A stretch of DNA of 64,000 nt, taken from the NCBI RefSeq assembly GCF_002592005.1, contig NZ_NVQF01000030.1:1-64000 (forward strand). The letters are read 5' to 3'. Made by a program: the position numbers and the translations under genes. This document shows positions 16,784 through 26,038 of this stretch, in pieces. This DNA is from Mycolicibacterium palauense. Lineage in GTDB: Bacteria > Actinomycetota > Actinomycetes > Mycobacteriales > Mycobacteriaceae. Numbering within the stretch: position 1 is the stretch's first letter; every line of letters starts with the position of its first letter. The notes under the pieces were generated by a model. The model was not told the origin of the DNA and did no database searches. It saw nothing but the letters and a program-made list of their open reading frames with translations.

Positions 16784-17806
16784 ATGTCGTACGCATCGAC
16801 GGCCGGCGTAGGCCACGGCCTGGAGAGGGTGACGGACAACATCGCGCGGCTGCCGCTGCCGCCACCCCTTCCGGATCTGAAGACCGTCAACGCCTACGTC
16901 GTCTCGGCCCCCGACGGCGTGACGCTGATCGATCCGGGCTGGGCCTACCGGCCCGGCGAGACGGCGTTGCTCGACGCATTGGCCGTCCTCGACCGCACCC
17001 TCGGCGATGTGCGCCGCATCCTCGTCACACACCAGCACTGGGATCACTATTCGCTGGCGGTCAAGTGGCGCGACGCCTACGGGATCGAGTTGCTGCTCGG
17101 ATACGAGGAGCGCCACAGCATCGAGGCGTTCGCGACGCTCGACGGGGTACATCCACGGCAGGTCGGCATGTTGATCGAGGCCGGGGCGGCCGAACTCGCC
17201 GGCCAGGTCGCGAGGCTCGAGTGGGAGCCGCACGAGAAGGGTGTGGCCTTCACGCCACCGGACCGCTGGCTCCACGACGGTGAGGTCATCGATTGCGGCC
17301 CGTCGCACATCACCGTGCGCGCGACACCCGGGCACACCAGGGGTCATGTCGTGTTCGAAGACGAGGCGCACGGCGTCATGTTCACCGGTGACCACCTGCT
17401 GCCCCGCATCACGCCGTCCATCGCCTTCGAGCGCACCCCGGAAAGGCTGCCCCTGCGGTCGTATCTGGCCTCCCTGCGCCTGTTGCTGGGCCTGCCGGAC
17501 GCGCGGATGCTCCCGGCTCACGGGACGACCGAGCACACCACACGGGCACGCACGGCCGAGCTCCTCGACCACCACAGCACCCGGCTGACGCAGGTCGCCG
17601 ACATGGTCGCGGCGGGCAATCCGACATCCTTCGAAGTAGCCACGAAGATGCGGTGGACTCGGCGCGAACGTCGACTGGACGAACTGGAGATCGTGCACCG
17701 GATGATGGCCGTCCTGGAGGTTCAATCCCATCTGGACGTGCTGGTGTCCCAACGGGTCCTGCAAAGTGACGTTGTCGACGGCGTGCGCCAGTTCTCCGTG
17801 GCCTAA
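16784..17806 (+). CDS. Metallo-beta-lactamase-fold hydrolase
   Basis: 340 aa. The metal motif is THQHWDH (His83, His85, Asp87, His88), with further ligands in TPGHTRGH (His184) and TGDHLL (Asp203), plus a C-terminal helical domain. This layout fits glyoxalase II-like or CoA-thioester hydrolases. In a CoA-catabolic island a thioesterase role is plausible but not shown. It is the only plus-strand gene between 10.6 and 31.2 kb. Its 3' end overlaps the convergent acyl-CoA synthetase by 4 nt. The ribosome site GGGAGAGG precedes the ATG. Confidence 0.87.
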   Translation: MSYASTAGVGHGLERVTDNIARLPLPPPLPDLKTVNAYVVSAPDGVTLIDPGWAYRPGETALLDALAVLDRTLGDVRRILVTHQHWDHYSLAVKWRDAYGIELLLGYEERHSIEAFATLDGVHPRQVGMLIEAGAAELAGQVARLEWEPHEKGVAFTPPDRWLHDGEVIDCGPSHITVRATPGHTRGHVVFEDEAHGVMFTGDHLLPRITPSIAFERTPERLPLRSYLASLRLLLGLPDARMLPAHGTTEHTTRARTAELLDHHSTRLTQVADMVAAGNPTSFEVATKMRWTRRERRLDELEIVHRMMAVLEVQSHLDVLVSQRVLQSDVVDGVRQFSVA

Positions 17807-19536
17807 CGACCCGCGTCGAGCGGTGCCCCGCGACTGAGCTGCTGCACCAGGCGGTACTTCTGCACCTTGCCGGTGGGTGTGGTCGGGAGTTCTTCCGGCC
17901 GTAGGAACACCACCCGCTTGGGTACCTTGAAACGCGCGAGTTCCCGCCGGCACAGCGCCAGCACGTCCTGCTCGGTGATCGAGTGGCCGGGGGTCCGAAC
18001 CACCACCGCGCATCCGATCTCACCCCAGCGCTCGTCGGTCAGTCCGACCGCGAACGCCTGGCTGATCCCGGGGTGGCGGCCCAGGACATCCTCGATCTCC
18101 TTGGGCATGACCAACTCGCCGCCACTCTTGTACAACTCCTTGCTGCGTCCCGTCACCTGGACGTGGCCGTCCGGGCGGACCCGACCCAGGTCGCCCGAGT
18201 ACAGCCATCCATCGCGGATCGCACGCGCAGTCTCCTCCGACCGATTCCAGTACTCGTGCATCATCGTCGGGCCCGTCGAGATCAATTCGCCTTCGGCCCC
18301 GGCCGAGACCTCGGCGCCGGTGTCGGGATCCACCGCGCGGTAGATCACCAGGGCATCGGCGCCCGGCACACCGGCAACGCCCGCCATCTTGGGCCTGCCC
18401 ACCGTGTCGGAGAGTTCCTCGAGCGGACCCTCGGGCAGGGTCAGCGTCATTGCTCCGCCGCTCTCGGTCATGCCGTATCCCGTGACGATCTCCTCCACAC
18501 CGAAGTCCCGGCTGACCTGCCGCCAGAGCCAGACCGGTGCCGGGGCGGATCCGCACAGGATGGCACGGAGCGAGGTCAGGTCGTAACGGTCGCGGGCCGG
18601 GCTCTCCACCATCGCCACGGCCATGGTGGGCACGCACAGGAGATCGGTGGCCCGGTGCTCCTCGATTCCGCGGAAGTAGCCCTCGGCGCTGAATGACGGT
18701 TGCAGGATGACGGCACCGCCCACGAACATCACCGAGAGCAGGCCCTCGACGTAGCCGAACATGTGATAGCACGGCAGGGAATACAGAATTCGGCGTCCGT
18801 CCTCGTAGGCCCGGGTGAGCGCGGACGCATAGGCCGTGCGCAGCAGCGCATCATGGGACACGACCACCCCTTTGGGGAGACCGGTGGTCCCGGAGGTGTA
18901 CAGCATGGCGCCGGGCGCCATCGGGTCCACCACCGGGGCCGCGACCGCCGACCCGTGGCGAACTCCCAGGTCCGACAGACCGGCCACCGTCAGCGCGTCG
19001 CCGCGCGCGGCGACTCCGGTGTCGAGTACGACGACGTGGCGCAACTGGGTGACATCGTCGGATTCCGCCGGTCGGTGAGCGAAGCCGGGAAGGTCCCAGC
19101 CCGGAACGATCCCGTCGAGCATCTCCTGATAGTCGAGCGAGCCGAACTCGGTCATGGTGACCAGGACCCGGCATCCCGAATCCCTGAGTACGAAGGCCAG
19201 TTCACTCTCGCGGTACAGGTAGTTGAACGGCACCGCCACGGCACCCGCACGCGCGATGGCGAAGTTCACGGAGACGAAATCCGGATAGTTCGCCATCACC
19301 ATGCCGACCCGGTCCCCCGGCCGCACACCCAGCGCGAGAAGGCCCGCTGCGAGTTGTCGTGACCTCTCGGCGACGTCGTGATAGGTCAGTGACACCGAGT
19401 CGGCCAGCACGAAGGGCCGCGACGGGTACTGTGCCGCGCAGCGGTCCAGCCAGGCTGCCAGGCTCCGGGCCTGCCACACCGGATACCTCTCTCGCAGCGA
19501 CCGGCGGCGCGTCTCGATCGGTGGTCGGGTGCTCAC
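17803..19536 (-). CDS. Acyl-CoA synthetase (ANL superfamily)
   Basis: 577 aa, the longest synthetase here. Motifs: LYTSGTTGLPKGVV near residue 213, the TGYGMTESGGAM block, GWLYSGDLGRVRPDGHV and the C-terminal catalytic lysine region TPTGKVQKYRL. It activates a carboxylic acid to its CoA thioester. It overlaps the next synthetase gene upstream by 4 nt, so two different ligases are made from one mRNA, which suggests either two related acids or two steps. The N-terminus lacks a membrane anchor. The closest named family by eye is the FadD13/cyclohexanecarboxylate-CoA ligase type, but that is only a resemblance. Confidence 0.9.
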   Translation of the reverse strand: MSTRPPIETRRRSLRERYPVWQARSLAAWLDRCAAQYPSRPFVLADSVSLTYHDVAERSRQLAAGLLALGVRPGDRVGMVMANYPDFVSVNFAIARAGAVAVPFNYLYRESELAFVLRDSGCRVLVTMTEFGSLDYQEMLDGIVPGWDLPGFAHRPAESDDVTQLRHVVVLDTGVAARGDALTVAGLSDLGVRHGSAVAAPVVDPMAPGAMLYTSGTTGLPKGVVVSHDALLRTAYASALTRAYEDGRRILYSLPCYHMFGYVEGLLSVMFVGGAVILQPSFSAEGYFRGIEEHRATDLLCVPTMAVAMVESPARDRYDLTSLRAILCGSAPAPVWLWRQVSRDFGVEEIVTGYGMTESGGAMTLTLPEGPLEELSDTVGRPKMAGVAGVPGADALVIYRAVDPDTGAEVSAGAEGELISTGPTMMHEYWNRSEETARAIRDGWLYSGDLGRVRPDGHVQVTGRSKELYKSGGELVMPKEIEDVLGRHPGISQAFAVGLTDERWGEIGCAVVVRTPGHSITEQDVLALCRRELARFKVPKRVVFLRPEELPTTPTGKVQKYRLVQQLSRGAPLDAGR

Positions 19537-21176
19537 AGTTCGCGAAGCTCCCGGGCGAGAAGCGCTTCACGTAGCGCGAACCGCTGCACCTTACCCGTCG
19601 GAGTCGTCGGGAACTCGTCTACGAGGAACCACCGGTCGGGGACCTTGTACGACGGCATGTGCAGGCGGGCGTGCTCGACCAGGCTCTCCCGCAGCCCCTC
19701 GTGGGGGCCGTCGGCGACCCGGCACGCCACCGTGACGATCTCGCCCAGACGGTCGTCGGGAAGCCCGACGGCGACGGCGTCGAGGATCCTCGCGTGGCGC
19801 GCGATGACCGACTCCACCTCGACCGGCGAGATGTTCTCCCCACCGCGGATGATGAGTTCCTTGAGTCTGCCCGTCACGCGGAGGTAGCCGCGTTCGTCCA
19901 TGCTGCCGAGATCTCCGGTCCGCACGTAGCCTTCCCGATCCAACGCGCGTGCTGTGGCCTCCGGATCATGCAGGTACTCGACGAACTGCTGGTACCCACG
20001 GGCACAGATCTCCCCGGTCTCACCCACCGCCACGACATGCCCGGTCTCGGGGTCGATGACCTTACAGTCGACCTGCGGCAAGGGGCGACCAACGGTGCCG
20101 AGCTGGTCCCGCCTGGTGTCCCCGGGGCGCGTCAGCGAGAGAACGGGCGCGAGCTCGGTCTGGCCGTACAGGTTGTAGACGCCGGCGCCGAAAACCGCAG
20201 CGGCACCGTCGATCAACTCGCTCGACACCGTGGACGCACCCCCCATGATGACGCGAAGTCGGGGAGCGGGTTCCCCGCTCTCGCGCTGACGCTGCAGCAA
20301 CGCGTGCAGCACCGTTGGCACGTAGAACAGGACCGAGACGTCTTCCCGCCGTAGTGCGGCCAACACCTCACCGGCGTCGAAGCGTTCCCACAGTACGAGT
20401 GTGCCCGCCACCCACAGCGGACCGAGGGTCGCGATCACACACCCCGCGGTGTGGAACAACGGCAACGGATTGAAACAGACCGCACCGTCCGCGACACCCG
20501 TGGCCTCCATCGTCAATCTGGCGACGTTGATCAGGGCGCGGTGGGTGAGTAGTACGCCCTTGGGGCGCCCGGTGGTCCCGGACGTGTACTGGAGCATCAC
20601 CGGCGAATCCGGGCCCGGCGCTTCGGTCTCACCCCGGTCCGGGCCGGGCCACGCCATCCACTCGTCGCGCTGCGACAGCGAAATACACCGGATGCCGGAG
20701 AGACCGGCGCAGACGGTCACCGCGACCTCGGCCATCGCGTAATCGCGACTCACGTCCGCGTGCAGCAGCACGCGGGCCCCGCTGTGCCGAAGCGCATAGT
20801 CGAGGTCGTCGCCGCGCAGCACCGGATTGAGCGCCACCAGCACGACCCCCGCGAGCGCGGCGCCGTACTGGATGACCGTCCATTCGATGACGTTTGGCGC
20901 CCAGAGTGCCACGCGTTCGCCCGGTGCGGCCAATTTCCTCAATCCGGCAGCCACGCGGCGGGATTCGTCGTACAACTCGGCGTAGGTCAACCGGTCGGCC
21001 GCCCCGCTTCCGTGCCGGACGCCGACCAGGGCCTCTCGGTCCGGGTGTGCGGACGCGCGCCCGGCCAGCAGCGCACCCACCGTGTGGTCGACGAGCGGGA
21101 CCGAGCGGTCCGCCTGTCGATATGCCTGCACAAGGGGGCTCGTTCCGAGTCCCGCAGCGGCAGACGGCGTGCTCAT
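19533..21176 (-). CDS. Acyl-CoA synthetase (ANL superfamily), second ligase
   Basis: 547 aa. Motifs: [18 protein letters not shown] near 196-212, YNLYGQTELAPVLS, GYVRTGDLGSMDERGY, the hinge RLKELIIRGGENISP and the C-terminal lysine region TPTGKVQRF. The N-terminal part differs from the synthetase at 17803, so the pair is not a recent duplication. It is 5 nt downstream of the MFE-2-type dehydrogenase stop. The 4-nt overlap with the downstream ligase implies coupled translation. The substrate is unknown. Confidence 0.9.
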   Translation of the reverse strand: MSTPSAAAGLGTSPLVQAYRQADRSVPLVDHTVGALLAGRASAHPDREALVGVRHGSGAADRLTYAELYDESRRVAAGLRKLAAPGERVALWAPNVIEWTVIQYGAALAGVVLVALNPVLRGDDLDYALRHSGARVLLHADVSRDYAMAEVAVTVCAGLSGIRCISLSQRDEWMAWPGPDRGETEAPGPDSPVMLQYTSGTTGRPKGVLLTHRALINVARLTMEATGVADGAVCFNPLPLFHTAGCVIATLGPLWVAGTLVLWERFDAGEVLAALRREDVSVLFYVPTVLHALLQRQRESGEPAPRLRVIMGGASTVSSELIDGAAAVFGAGVYNLYGQTELAPVLSLTRPGDTRRDQLGTVGRPLPQVDCKVIDPETGHVVAVGETGEICARGYQQFVEYLHDPEATARALDREGYVRTGDLGSMDERGYLRVTGRLKELIIRGGENISPVEVESVIARHARILDAVAVGLPDDRLGEIVTVACRVADGPHEGLRESLVEHARLHMPSYKVPDRWFLVDEFPTTPTGKVQRFALREALLARELREL

Positions 21177-21181
21177 TCCGC

Positions 21182-22042
21182 TCAGACCGGGTTGCGGCCA
21201 GGCTTGGCGTCGGACATGTCACTGATCTGCGACCAACGCGTCGCGATTTCCTCCAGGGTGGGCGGCGAGGCGAACGTGACGCCGTCGTTCTGGAACTGGG
21301 CCACTCGCTGCACCAGGCCGCCGCCGACGACGAACACCGATGCGGTGTCCTGGTTCTCCTCGGATACCAGATACCCCACCGCGGGTGCGACCAGTTCCGG
21401 GTCCAGCTTGTCCAGCAACTCCTGCGGCGCGATGTCGGCGGTCATCCGCGTGGCCGCCAGGGGGGCGACGGCGTTGGCGGTGATCGAGTACTTCGCACCC
21501 TCGATCGCCAGCGTGTTGATGAGCCCGATCAGCCCGGCCTTGGCGGCAGAGTAGTTCGCCTGCCCGAAATTCCCGTACAGACCACTGGTCGAGGTCGCGA
21601 CCACGATGCGGCCGAAACTCTGTTCGCGGAAATGGGGCCACGCCGCCCGGATCACGTTGTAGCCACCGTAGAGATGCACCTTCTGCACGGAATCCCAGCT
21701 CTCCGCGGTCATCTTGTGGAAAGCGCCGTCTCGAAGAATGCCGGCATTGCTCACCACACCGTGCACGGCGCCGAACTCGTCGATCGCCGTGGCGATGATC
21801 GCCGCCGCCCCGTCCGGATCGGCGACGGAGTCGTAATTGGGCACGGCCCGCCCGCCCGCACTGCGAATCTCGTCGACCACGGCGTCGGCTGCCTGCGAGC
21901 CCGCACCGGAGCCGTCGCGCGCGCCGCCCAGATCGTTGACGACGACGAGAGCGCCGTTGGCCGCAAGGAATCGGGCGTAGGAACGGCCCAGACCACCCCC
22001 GGCACCCGTGACGACGACGACCTTGTCCACAACTCCCGACAC
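21182..22042 (-). CDS. SDR of the peroxisomal multifunctional (MFE-2/Hsd4) type
   Basis: 286 aa. The N-terminus is VVVVTGAGGGLGRSYARFLA with the long-loop NDLGGARDGSG, the fingerprint of (3R)-hydroxyacyl-CoA dehydrogenases from MFE-2 and bacterial Hsd4-like proteins. Catalytic residues are in TSTSGLYGNFGQANYSAAK (Tyr, Lys). The C-terminal extension (VVGGGLVQRVAQFQNDG) is also family-typical. It probably oxidises a 3-hydroxyacyl-CoA in beta-oxidation of a bulky substrate. It heads the 22.0-17.8 kb operon and has its own promoter element at 22078-22090, separate from the thiolase transcript. Confidence 0.9.
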   Translation of the reverse strand: MSGVVDKVVVVTGAGGGLGRSYARFLAANGALVVVNDLGGARDGSGAGSQAADAVVDEIRSAGGRAVPNYDSVADPDGAAAIIATAIDEFGAVHGVVSNAGILRDGAFHKMTAESWDSVQKVHLYGGYNVIRAAWPHFREQSFGRIVVATSTSGLYGNFGQANYSAAKAGLIGLINTLAIEGAKYSITANAVAPLAATRMTADIAPQELLDKLDPELVAPAVGYLVSEENQDTASVFVVGGGLVQRVAQFQNDGVTFASPPTLEEIATRWSQISDMSDAKPGRNPV

Positions 22043-22077
22043 CTGTGCTCCTCCACTTCCGCGGTACGTCTGTATTG

Positions 22078-22090
22078 AATCTAGGTTAAA
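22078..22090 (+). promoter_or_regulatory. AATC-TAGG-TTAAA element upstream of the MFE-2-type SDR
   Basis: Lies 36-48 bp upstream of the ATG at 22042 and is identical over 13 bases to the element at 31260-31272. It marks a separate promoter for the SDR-ligase-ligase operon even though the thiolase operon ends only 177 bp upstream in the same direction. Likely a repressor operator. Confidence 0.55.
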
Positions 22091-22180
22091 AAAGTAGCGC
22101 TCGTCAAGAACGGTCGCTGACTATCACGATGCGGATCGCCGGGCACGCCCGGGCCGTTGTGGCATACGGGCGGCGATACT

Positions 22181-22222
22181 GTTCACCGTCGACCGTTCAC
22201 CGTCGACCGTTCACCGTCGTCA
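22181..22222 (+). repeat. 14-bp tandem repeat at the thiolase 3' end
   Basis: The unit GTTCACCGTCGACC occurs twice perfectly (22181-22194, 22195-22208) and a third time with changed final bases (22209-22222), touching the stop codon of the thiolase gene. No hairpin with a U-tract is seen. It may be a slipped-strand expansion in the intergenic spacer. Confidence 0.85.
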
Positions 22223-23422
22223 ATTCCGTCCACGCCGCTCACTCGACACGATCGACACGAAGGACACACACCCACCGGGTCGCCCGCCCAGGTTGTGGGT
22301 CAGCGCGGTGTGCGGGTCGGCCAGCTGCCGCTCACCGGCTTCGCCGCGGAACTGTAGCCAGGCTTCGTACAACATTCGAAGCCCACTGGCGCCGACGGGA
22401 TGACCGAAGGATTTCAGCCCGCCATCGGGGTTGATCGGCAGCCGGCCGCCGGCGTCGAAGTCACCGCCGAGCACGTCCTTCCAGGCATTCCCGGTGTCGG
22501 AGAACCCGAGATCCTCCATCAGCACGATCTCCGTCGGTGTGAAGCAGTCGTGGACCTCGGCGAGGGAGAGTTGTTGCGCCGGTCGATCTATTCCCGCCTG
22601 GGCGTAAGCGTCCTTGGCGGCCTTGACCACCTCCGGAAACGTGGTGTAGTCGAACGCGGAGTCCATCGATCCGCGCGTGGACCCGGCCACGAGTGAGAGT
22701 CCGTCGACGAACATCGGACGGTCGGTGAACTCGTGGGCCCGCTCCGCGGGGACGAGGATCGCGCACGCCGCGCCGTCGGACACCCCCGAGCAGTCGAAGA
22801 CACCGAGCCGTCCGGCCACCTTCGGCGCCCCGTCGATCGTCTCCCGGGCCACCGGTGAACGGAACTGAGCCTTCGGGTTTCGGGTGCCGTTGTCATGGTT
22901 CTTCCAGGCGACGTGAGTCATGGCCGCCCGCATCTCGTCGGGATGCACGCCGTAGCGGTCACAGTAGGCGGGGTCGAGCAGCGAGAAGGCCGCCGGAGCC
23001 GTCATCGAGATCTCCGGGGCCGTGCCGTCCCCCGGCGGGTCCTGACGCAGCAACCCCGAGTAGCCGGAGTCCTTCAGCTTCTCCACTCCCACGGCCATCA
23101 CGATGTCGTAGGCTCCGGCCGCCACCGCGTAGGCCGCGTTCCGGAACGCCTCCGACCCGGTTGCGCAGAAGTTCTCCACTCTGGTCACCGGCTTGTCGTC
23201 GCTGCCGATGGCTCGGCTGAGCGTCAGCCCACCCAGACCGGAGCTGAGAGTCCCCAGCCAATACGCGTCGATCTGGTCGCGGGCGCCGCCCGGCAGGGCG
23301 GACGTACATTCCTGGTATGCCTCCAGGATGAGGTCATCGGTGGAGGCATCCCATCGTTCGCCGAACTTGCTGCAGCCCATCGCCACGACGGCGACCTTCC
23401 CGGCGATTCCGTTACTCGGCAT
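22220..23422 (-). CDS. SCP2-type thiolase / lipid-transfer protein
   Basis: 400 aa from the ATG at 23422; the frame is open for 49 codons upstream but only this start gives the usual SCPx/Ltp N-terminus (VAVVAMGCSKFGERWD). Landmarks are the nucleophile region RVENFCATGSEAFRNAAYAV, the GRLGVFDCSGVSDGAAC block, SLAEVHDCFTPTE and the C-terminal LKSFGHPVGASG with the catalytic His. Such proteins act as thiolases or as retro-aldolases in side-chain removal, often together with a DUF35 protein. The upstream gene here encodes exactly such a domain and overlaps it by 11 nt, a strong sign of a working pair. Confidence 0.9.
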   Translation of the reverse strand: MPSNGIAGKVAVVAMGCSKFGERWDASTDDLILEAYQECTSALPGGARDQIDAYWLGTLSSGLGGLTLSRAIGSDDKPVTRVENFCATGSEAFRNAAYAVAAGAYDIVMAVGVEKLKDSGYSGLLRQDPPGDGTAPEISMTAPAAFSLLDPAYCDRYGVHPDEMRAAMTHVAWKNHDNGTRNPKAQFRSPVARETIDGAPKVAGRLGVFDCSGVSDGAACAILVPAERAHEFTDRPMFVDGLSLVAGSTRGSMDSAFDYTTFPEVVKAAKDAYAQAGIDRPAQQLSLAEVHDCFTPTEIVLMEDLGFSDTGNAWKDVLGGDFDAGGRLPINPDGGLKSFGHPVGASGLRMLYEAWLQFRGEAGERQLADPHTALTHNLGGRPGGCVSFVSIVSSERRGRN

Positions 23423-24767
23423 TGTGCTGCACCGCCTTCCAGAAGTAGTCGTGCACCCCGCCGGCGGTGAACAGCCGCCGGAGGCAGAATCCCACCCTGG
23501 AGCCCACCTCCAGCTCGTCCGGGCGCGCGTCGGCGACCTCGAGCGTGCATCGGCCCCCACCGTCGACATCGATCACCGCCTGCACCATCGGCGGTGACGG
23601 TGAGAAGGCCAGACGGTCCACCGTGTAGGTGACGACCGTCCCCGCCAGCTGCGCGACGGGCACTGCGGTCATGGCGTCCACCGCGTGACACCCGCGGCAG
23701 ACCCGAAGGGGCGGCAGGTGCGTGAAACCGCATTCCGTGCAGCGTGACCCGGTGAACCCGAACTTCCACTGCTCGGAGCGCGCCGCCGGTGGTGCCGCGG
23801 CGCGCTCGGGCTCCGGGCGGCGCGGGGGCTCCATCTCGACCAGGCCGCGCCAGGCCAGGTAGGTCAGGTGGGCCACGGGCATCCCCCGGGTCCGCTGGGT
23901 GGCCAGCGGCACGGGCTGCCGTCGTGCGGGGAGCTCCACGGTGGCGCGCAGCACAACGGCGTCACAACCGTCGGTTGCGGAGAGCAACAGGATCGTGTCG
24001 CCCGGGTCGGCCACATCCAGGACCCCGGCCAGTGCGATGAAGGGGTCCGCGGCGCCGGTGTGGCCGGCAGGCGACGTGGTCACCGACTTCTGGCCCTTGA
24101 CCAGGGTCGGCGCCCGCTTGACGATCGCGGTGTTGGGGCAGGCCAGCACGACGTGATCGGCATCGGACAGACCGGCCTCGTCGAGAGCCTCACGCGCGGC
24201 GGTGCGGATCAGCGCGGCATAGCGGTGGGCGCCGAACCGTTCCTCCCACTGCTGGCCCGTCGCCGCGGCCGGGTCGCGCCAGCGGTCGAGGAACTCACTG
24301 GTTTGCGAGTGCGTCGCGAGAACATCGGCGATGGCGTCACCCTCGCCGAACCACAGCGCCGCCGCGCCGTCGCCGCCGGTCTTCTCGTCGGCCGAGCCCG
24401 GCTTGCCGACCCGCACGTCCGCGGCCGCCACGAGACCTCCCGCACGCGCGGCCGACAACATCGCCGCGATACTGCTGCGGGCCGTCCCGCACAGATCCGC
24501 CGCGAGAACATCGGCGGGCAGCCCCAGCGCGGCATGGACCGCGGTCGCGTTCGTCTTGTCGGCGTACGCGGGCGTACTGGTGGCCAGGTACAGCGCCGCG
24601 GGAGCCTCGCCCGGACGCAATGCCCGGCTCGCGGCCGCGGCGGCCATGGTGGTCGAGTCCTCGTCATAGGACGCGACGACCCGGTCTCCGCGCTTCAGCC
24701 CGATATCGGGGCCACCGAGCCGGTACCGCGGCAGATAGCTGGCGTAACCCTGCAGTCCGTACTTCAT
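23412..24767 (-). CDS. HMG-CoA-synthase-like thiolase fold fused to a DUF35 OB-fold domain
   Basis: 451 aa with two parts. Residues 1-300 resemble archaeal/bacterial HMG-CoA synthase (GLQGYASYLPRYRL, YDEDSTTMAAAAA, and a probable nucleophile Cys93 in AADLCGTARSSIAA; a candidate His in SPAGHTGAADPF). Residues about 325-451 form a DUF35 unit: a zinc ribbon with two Cys-x2-Cys pairs (CTECGF...CRGC), then an OB-fold (GTVVTYTVDRLAFSPSPPMVQAVIDVDGG). In archaea, thiolase, HMG-CoA synthase and DUF35 proteins assemble into one complex. Here two are fused and the thiolase gene overlaps by 11 nt. Whether the synthase part is catalytic is unknown. Confidence 0.85.
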   Translation of the reverse strand: MKYGLQGYASYLPRYRLGGPDIGLKRGDRVVASYDEDSTTMAAAAASRALRPGEAPAALYLATSTPAYADKTNATAVHAALGLPADVLAADLCGTARSSIAAMLSAARAGGLVAAADVRVGKPGSADEKTGGDGAAALWFGEGDAIADVLATHSQTSEFLDRWRDPAAATGQQWEERFGAHRYAALIRTAAREALDEAGLSDADHVVLACPNTAIVKRAPTLVKGQKSVTTSPAGHTGAADPFIALAGVLDVADPGDTILLLSATDGCDAVVLRATVELPARRQPVPLATQRTRGMPVAHLTYLAWRGLVEMEPPRRPEPERAAAPPAARSEQWKFGFTGSRCTECGFTHLPPLRVCRGCHAVDAMTAVPVAQLAGTVVTYTVDRLAFSPSPPMVQAVIDVDGGGRCTLEVADARPDELEVGSRVGFCLRRLFTAGGVHDYFWKAVQHNAE

Positions 24768-24782
24768 GCTGTGCTCTTCACC

Positions 24783-24829
24783 GCCCGTTCACTGCCCGTC
24801 GCTGCCCCGTCGCTGCCCGTTACTGCCCG
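24783..24829 (+). repeat. Short degenerate tandem repeat in an operon spacer
   Basis: About five copies of a 10-11-bp unit of the form GCCCGTYRCT fill the 62-bp spacer between the HMG-CoA-synthase-like start and the acetyl-CoA acetyltransferase stop. It is the only sizeable gap in an otherwise overlapping operon. I see no terminator or promoter in it. Confidence 0.7.
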
Positions 24830-26038
24830 TCATGCGGCGCTCCGGAACACCGCGGCCAGCCCCTGACCGCCCCCGATGCACATCGTCTCCAGTGCCAGTC
24901 CGCCGCCGCGGCGCCGCAGTTCGTAGAGCATGCTGGTGAGGATGCGGACCCCCGTTGCGCCGATCGGATGTCCGAGCGATATGCCCGATCCGTTGACGTT
25001 GAGGCGGTCCTCGACATCGCTCAGCTTCACCCCCCACCCCGAAAGCACTGCGAGCACCTGGACGGCGAAGGCCTCGTTGATCTCGATCAGCGCAAGATCG
25101 TCGAGTGTCAGTCCGGTCCGTGCGAACAGCTTCTCGGTGGCACCGACCGGACCGATGCCCATCCGCGAGGGCTCACACCCCATCGCCGCCCAGCCCTCCA
25201 GGAATCCGACGGGCTCGAGCCCGAGCGCGTCGAGGCGATCCTCGGCCACCACCAGGCATGCCGCACCCGCATCGTTCTGCTGGCTGGAGTTGCCCGCGGT
25301 GACCGTTCCACCGGGCTGGATGGTGCGCAAACGGGAAAGACTCTCGGGGGTGGTGTCCGGGCGGATGCCCTCGTCGCGATCCACGATGACGGGGTCTCCG
25401 CGGCGCTGCGGCACAGCGATCGGCACCATCTCCTCGCGGAAGACGCCGGCGTCGTGCGCCGCGGCCGCTCGTCGATGACTGCGCGCCGCGAGTTCGTCGG
25501 CGGCGACGCGGTCGATGCCGTAGTCCGAGGCCAGATTCTCGGCGGTCTCGATCATTCCGCTGATCTCGCCGAACCGCCAGACCGGCTGGGACAGCTCGCG
25601 CCCGCGGTCCAGGCGGTCGTAGAGCATCTGATTTCCCGACCGTGAACCCCACCTCGCCGTGGTCGTGTAGTGCTCGATATTGCTCATCGACTCCACGCCA
25701 CCCGCCAGGACCACGTCCGCGGCACCGGTCTGCACCGTCATGGCCGCGGTGATCACCGCCTGCAGGCCACCGCCGCAGCGCCGGTCGATCTGCAACCCGG
25801 AGACACTGATCGGCAGCCCGGCGTGCAGGGCCGCCCATCGTCCGATGCACGGCGCCTCCGAGTTGGCGTACGACTGCGCCATGACGACGTCTTCGATGGC
25901 CTCGGGTTCGACACCGCTCTGGGTGACCACCGCGTTGATCACGTGCGCCGCGATGTCCTCGGCCCGCATGGGACGCAGACTGCCGCCGAACGTCCCGACC
26001 GGTGTGCGCAGCGGAGAGACAATGGCCGCGCGCCTCAT
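24830..26038 (-). CDS. Acetyl-CoA acetyltransferase (thiolase, FadA type)
   Basis: 402 aa biosynthetic/degradative thiolase. The nucleophile is the Cys in QIDRRCGGGLQAV (about residue 88), the catalytic His is in GHPIGATGVRI and the second Cys in ETMCIGGGQGLA. ALIEINEAFAVQ is also present. It should release acetyl- or propionyl-CoA from a 3-ketoacyl-CoA. It overlaps the small unknown gene upstream by 4 nt. Two different thiolases in one operon (this and the SCP2 type) suggest two distinct C-C cleavage steps. Confidence 0.94.
   Translation of the reverse strand: MRRAAIVSPLRTPVGTFGGSLRPMRAEDIAAHVINAVVTQSGVEPEAIEDVVMAQSYANSEAPCIGRWAALHAGLPISVSGLQIDRRCGGGLQAVITAAMTVQTGAADVVLAGGVESMSNIEHYTTTARWGSRSGNQMLYDRLDRGRELSQPVWRFGEISGMIETAENLASDYGIDRVAADELAARSHRRAAAAHDAGVFREEMVPIAVPQRRGDPVIVDRDEGIRPDTTPESLSRLRTIQPGGTVTAGNSSQQNDAGAACLVVAEDRLDALGLEPVGFLEGWAAMGCEPSRMGIGPVGATEKLFARTGLTLDDLALIEINEAFAVQVLAVLSGWGVKLSDVEDRLNVNGSGISLGHPIGATGVRILTSMLYELRRRGGGLALETMCIGGGQGLAAVFRSAA

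Noticed and set aside
16733..18013. 426-codon minus-strand frame over the MBL-fold gene
   Set aside because: The plus-strand gene has all metal ligands and a ribosome site; the opposite frame has none.
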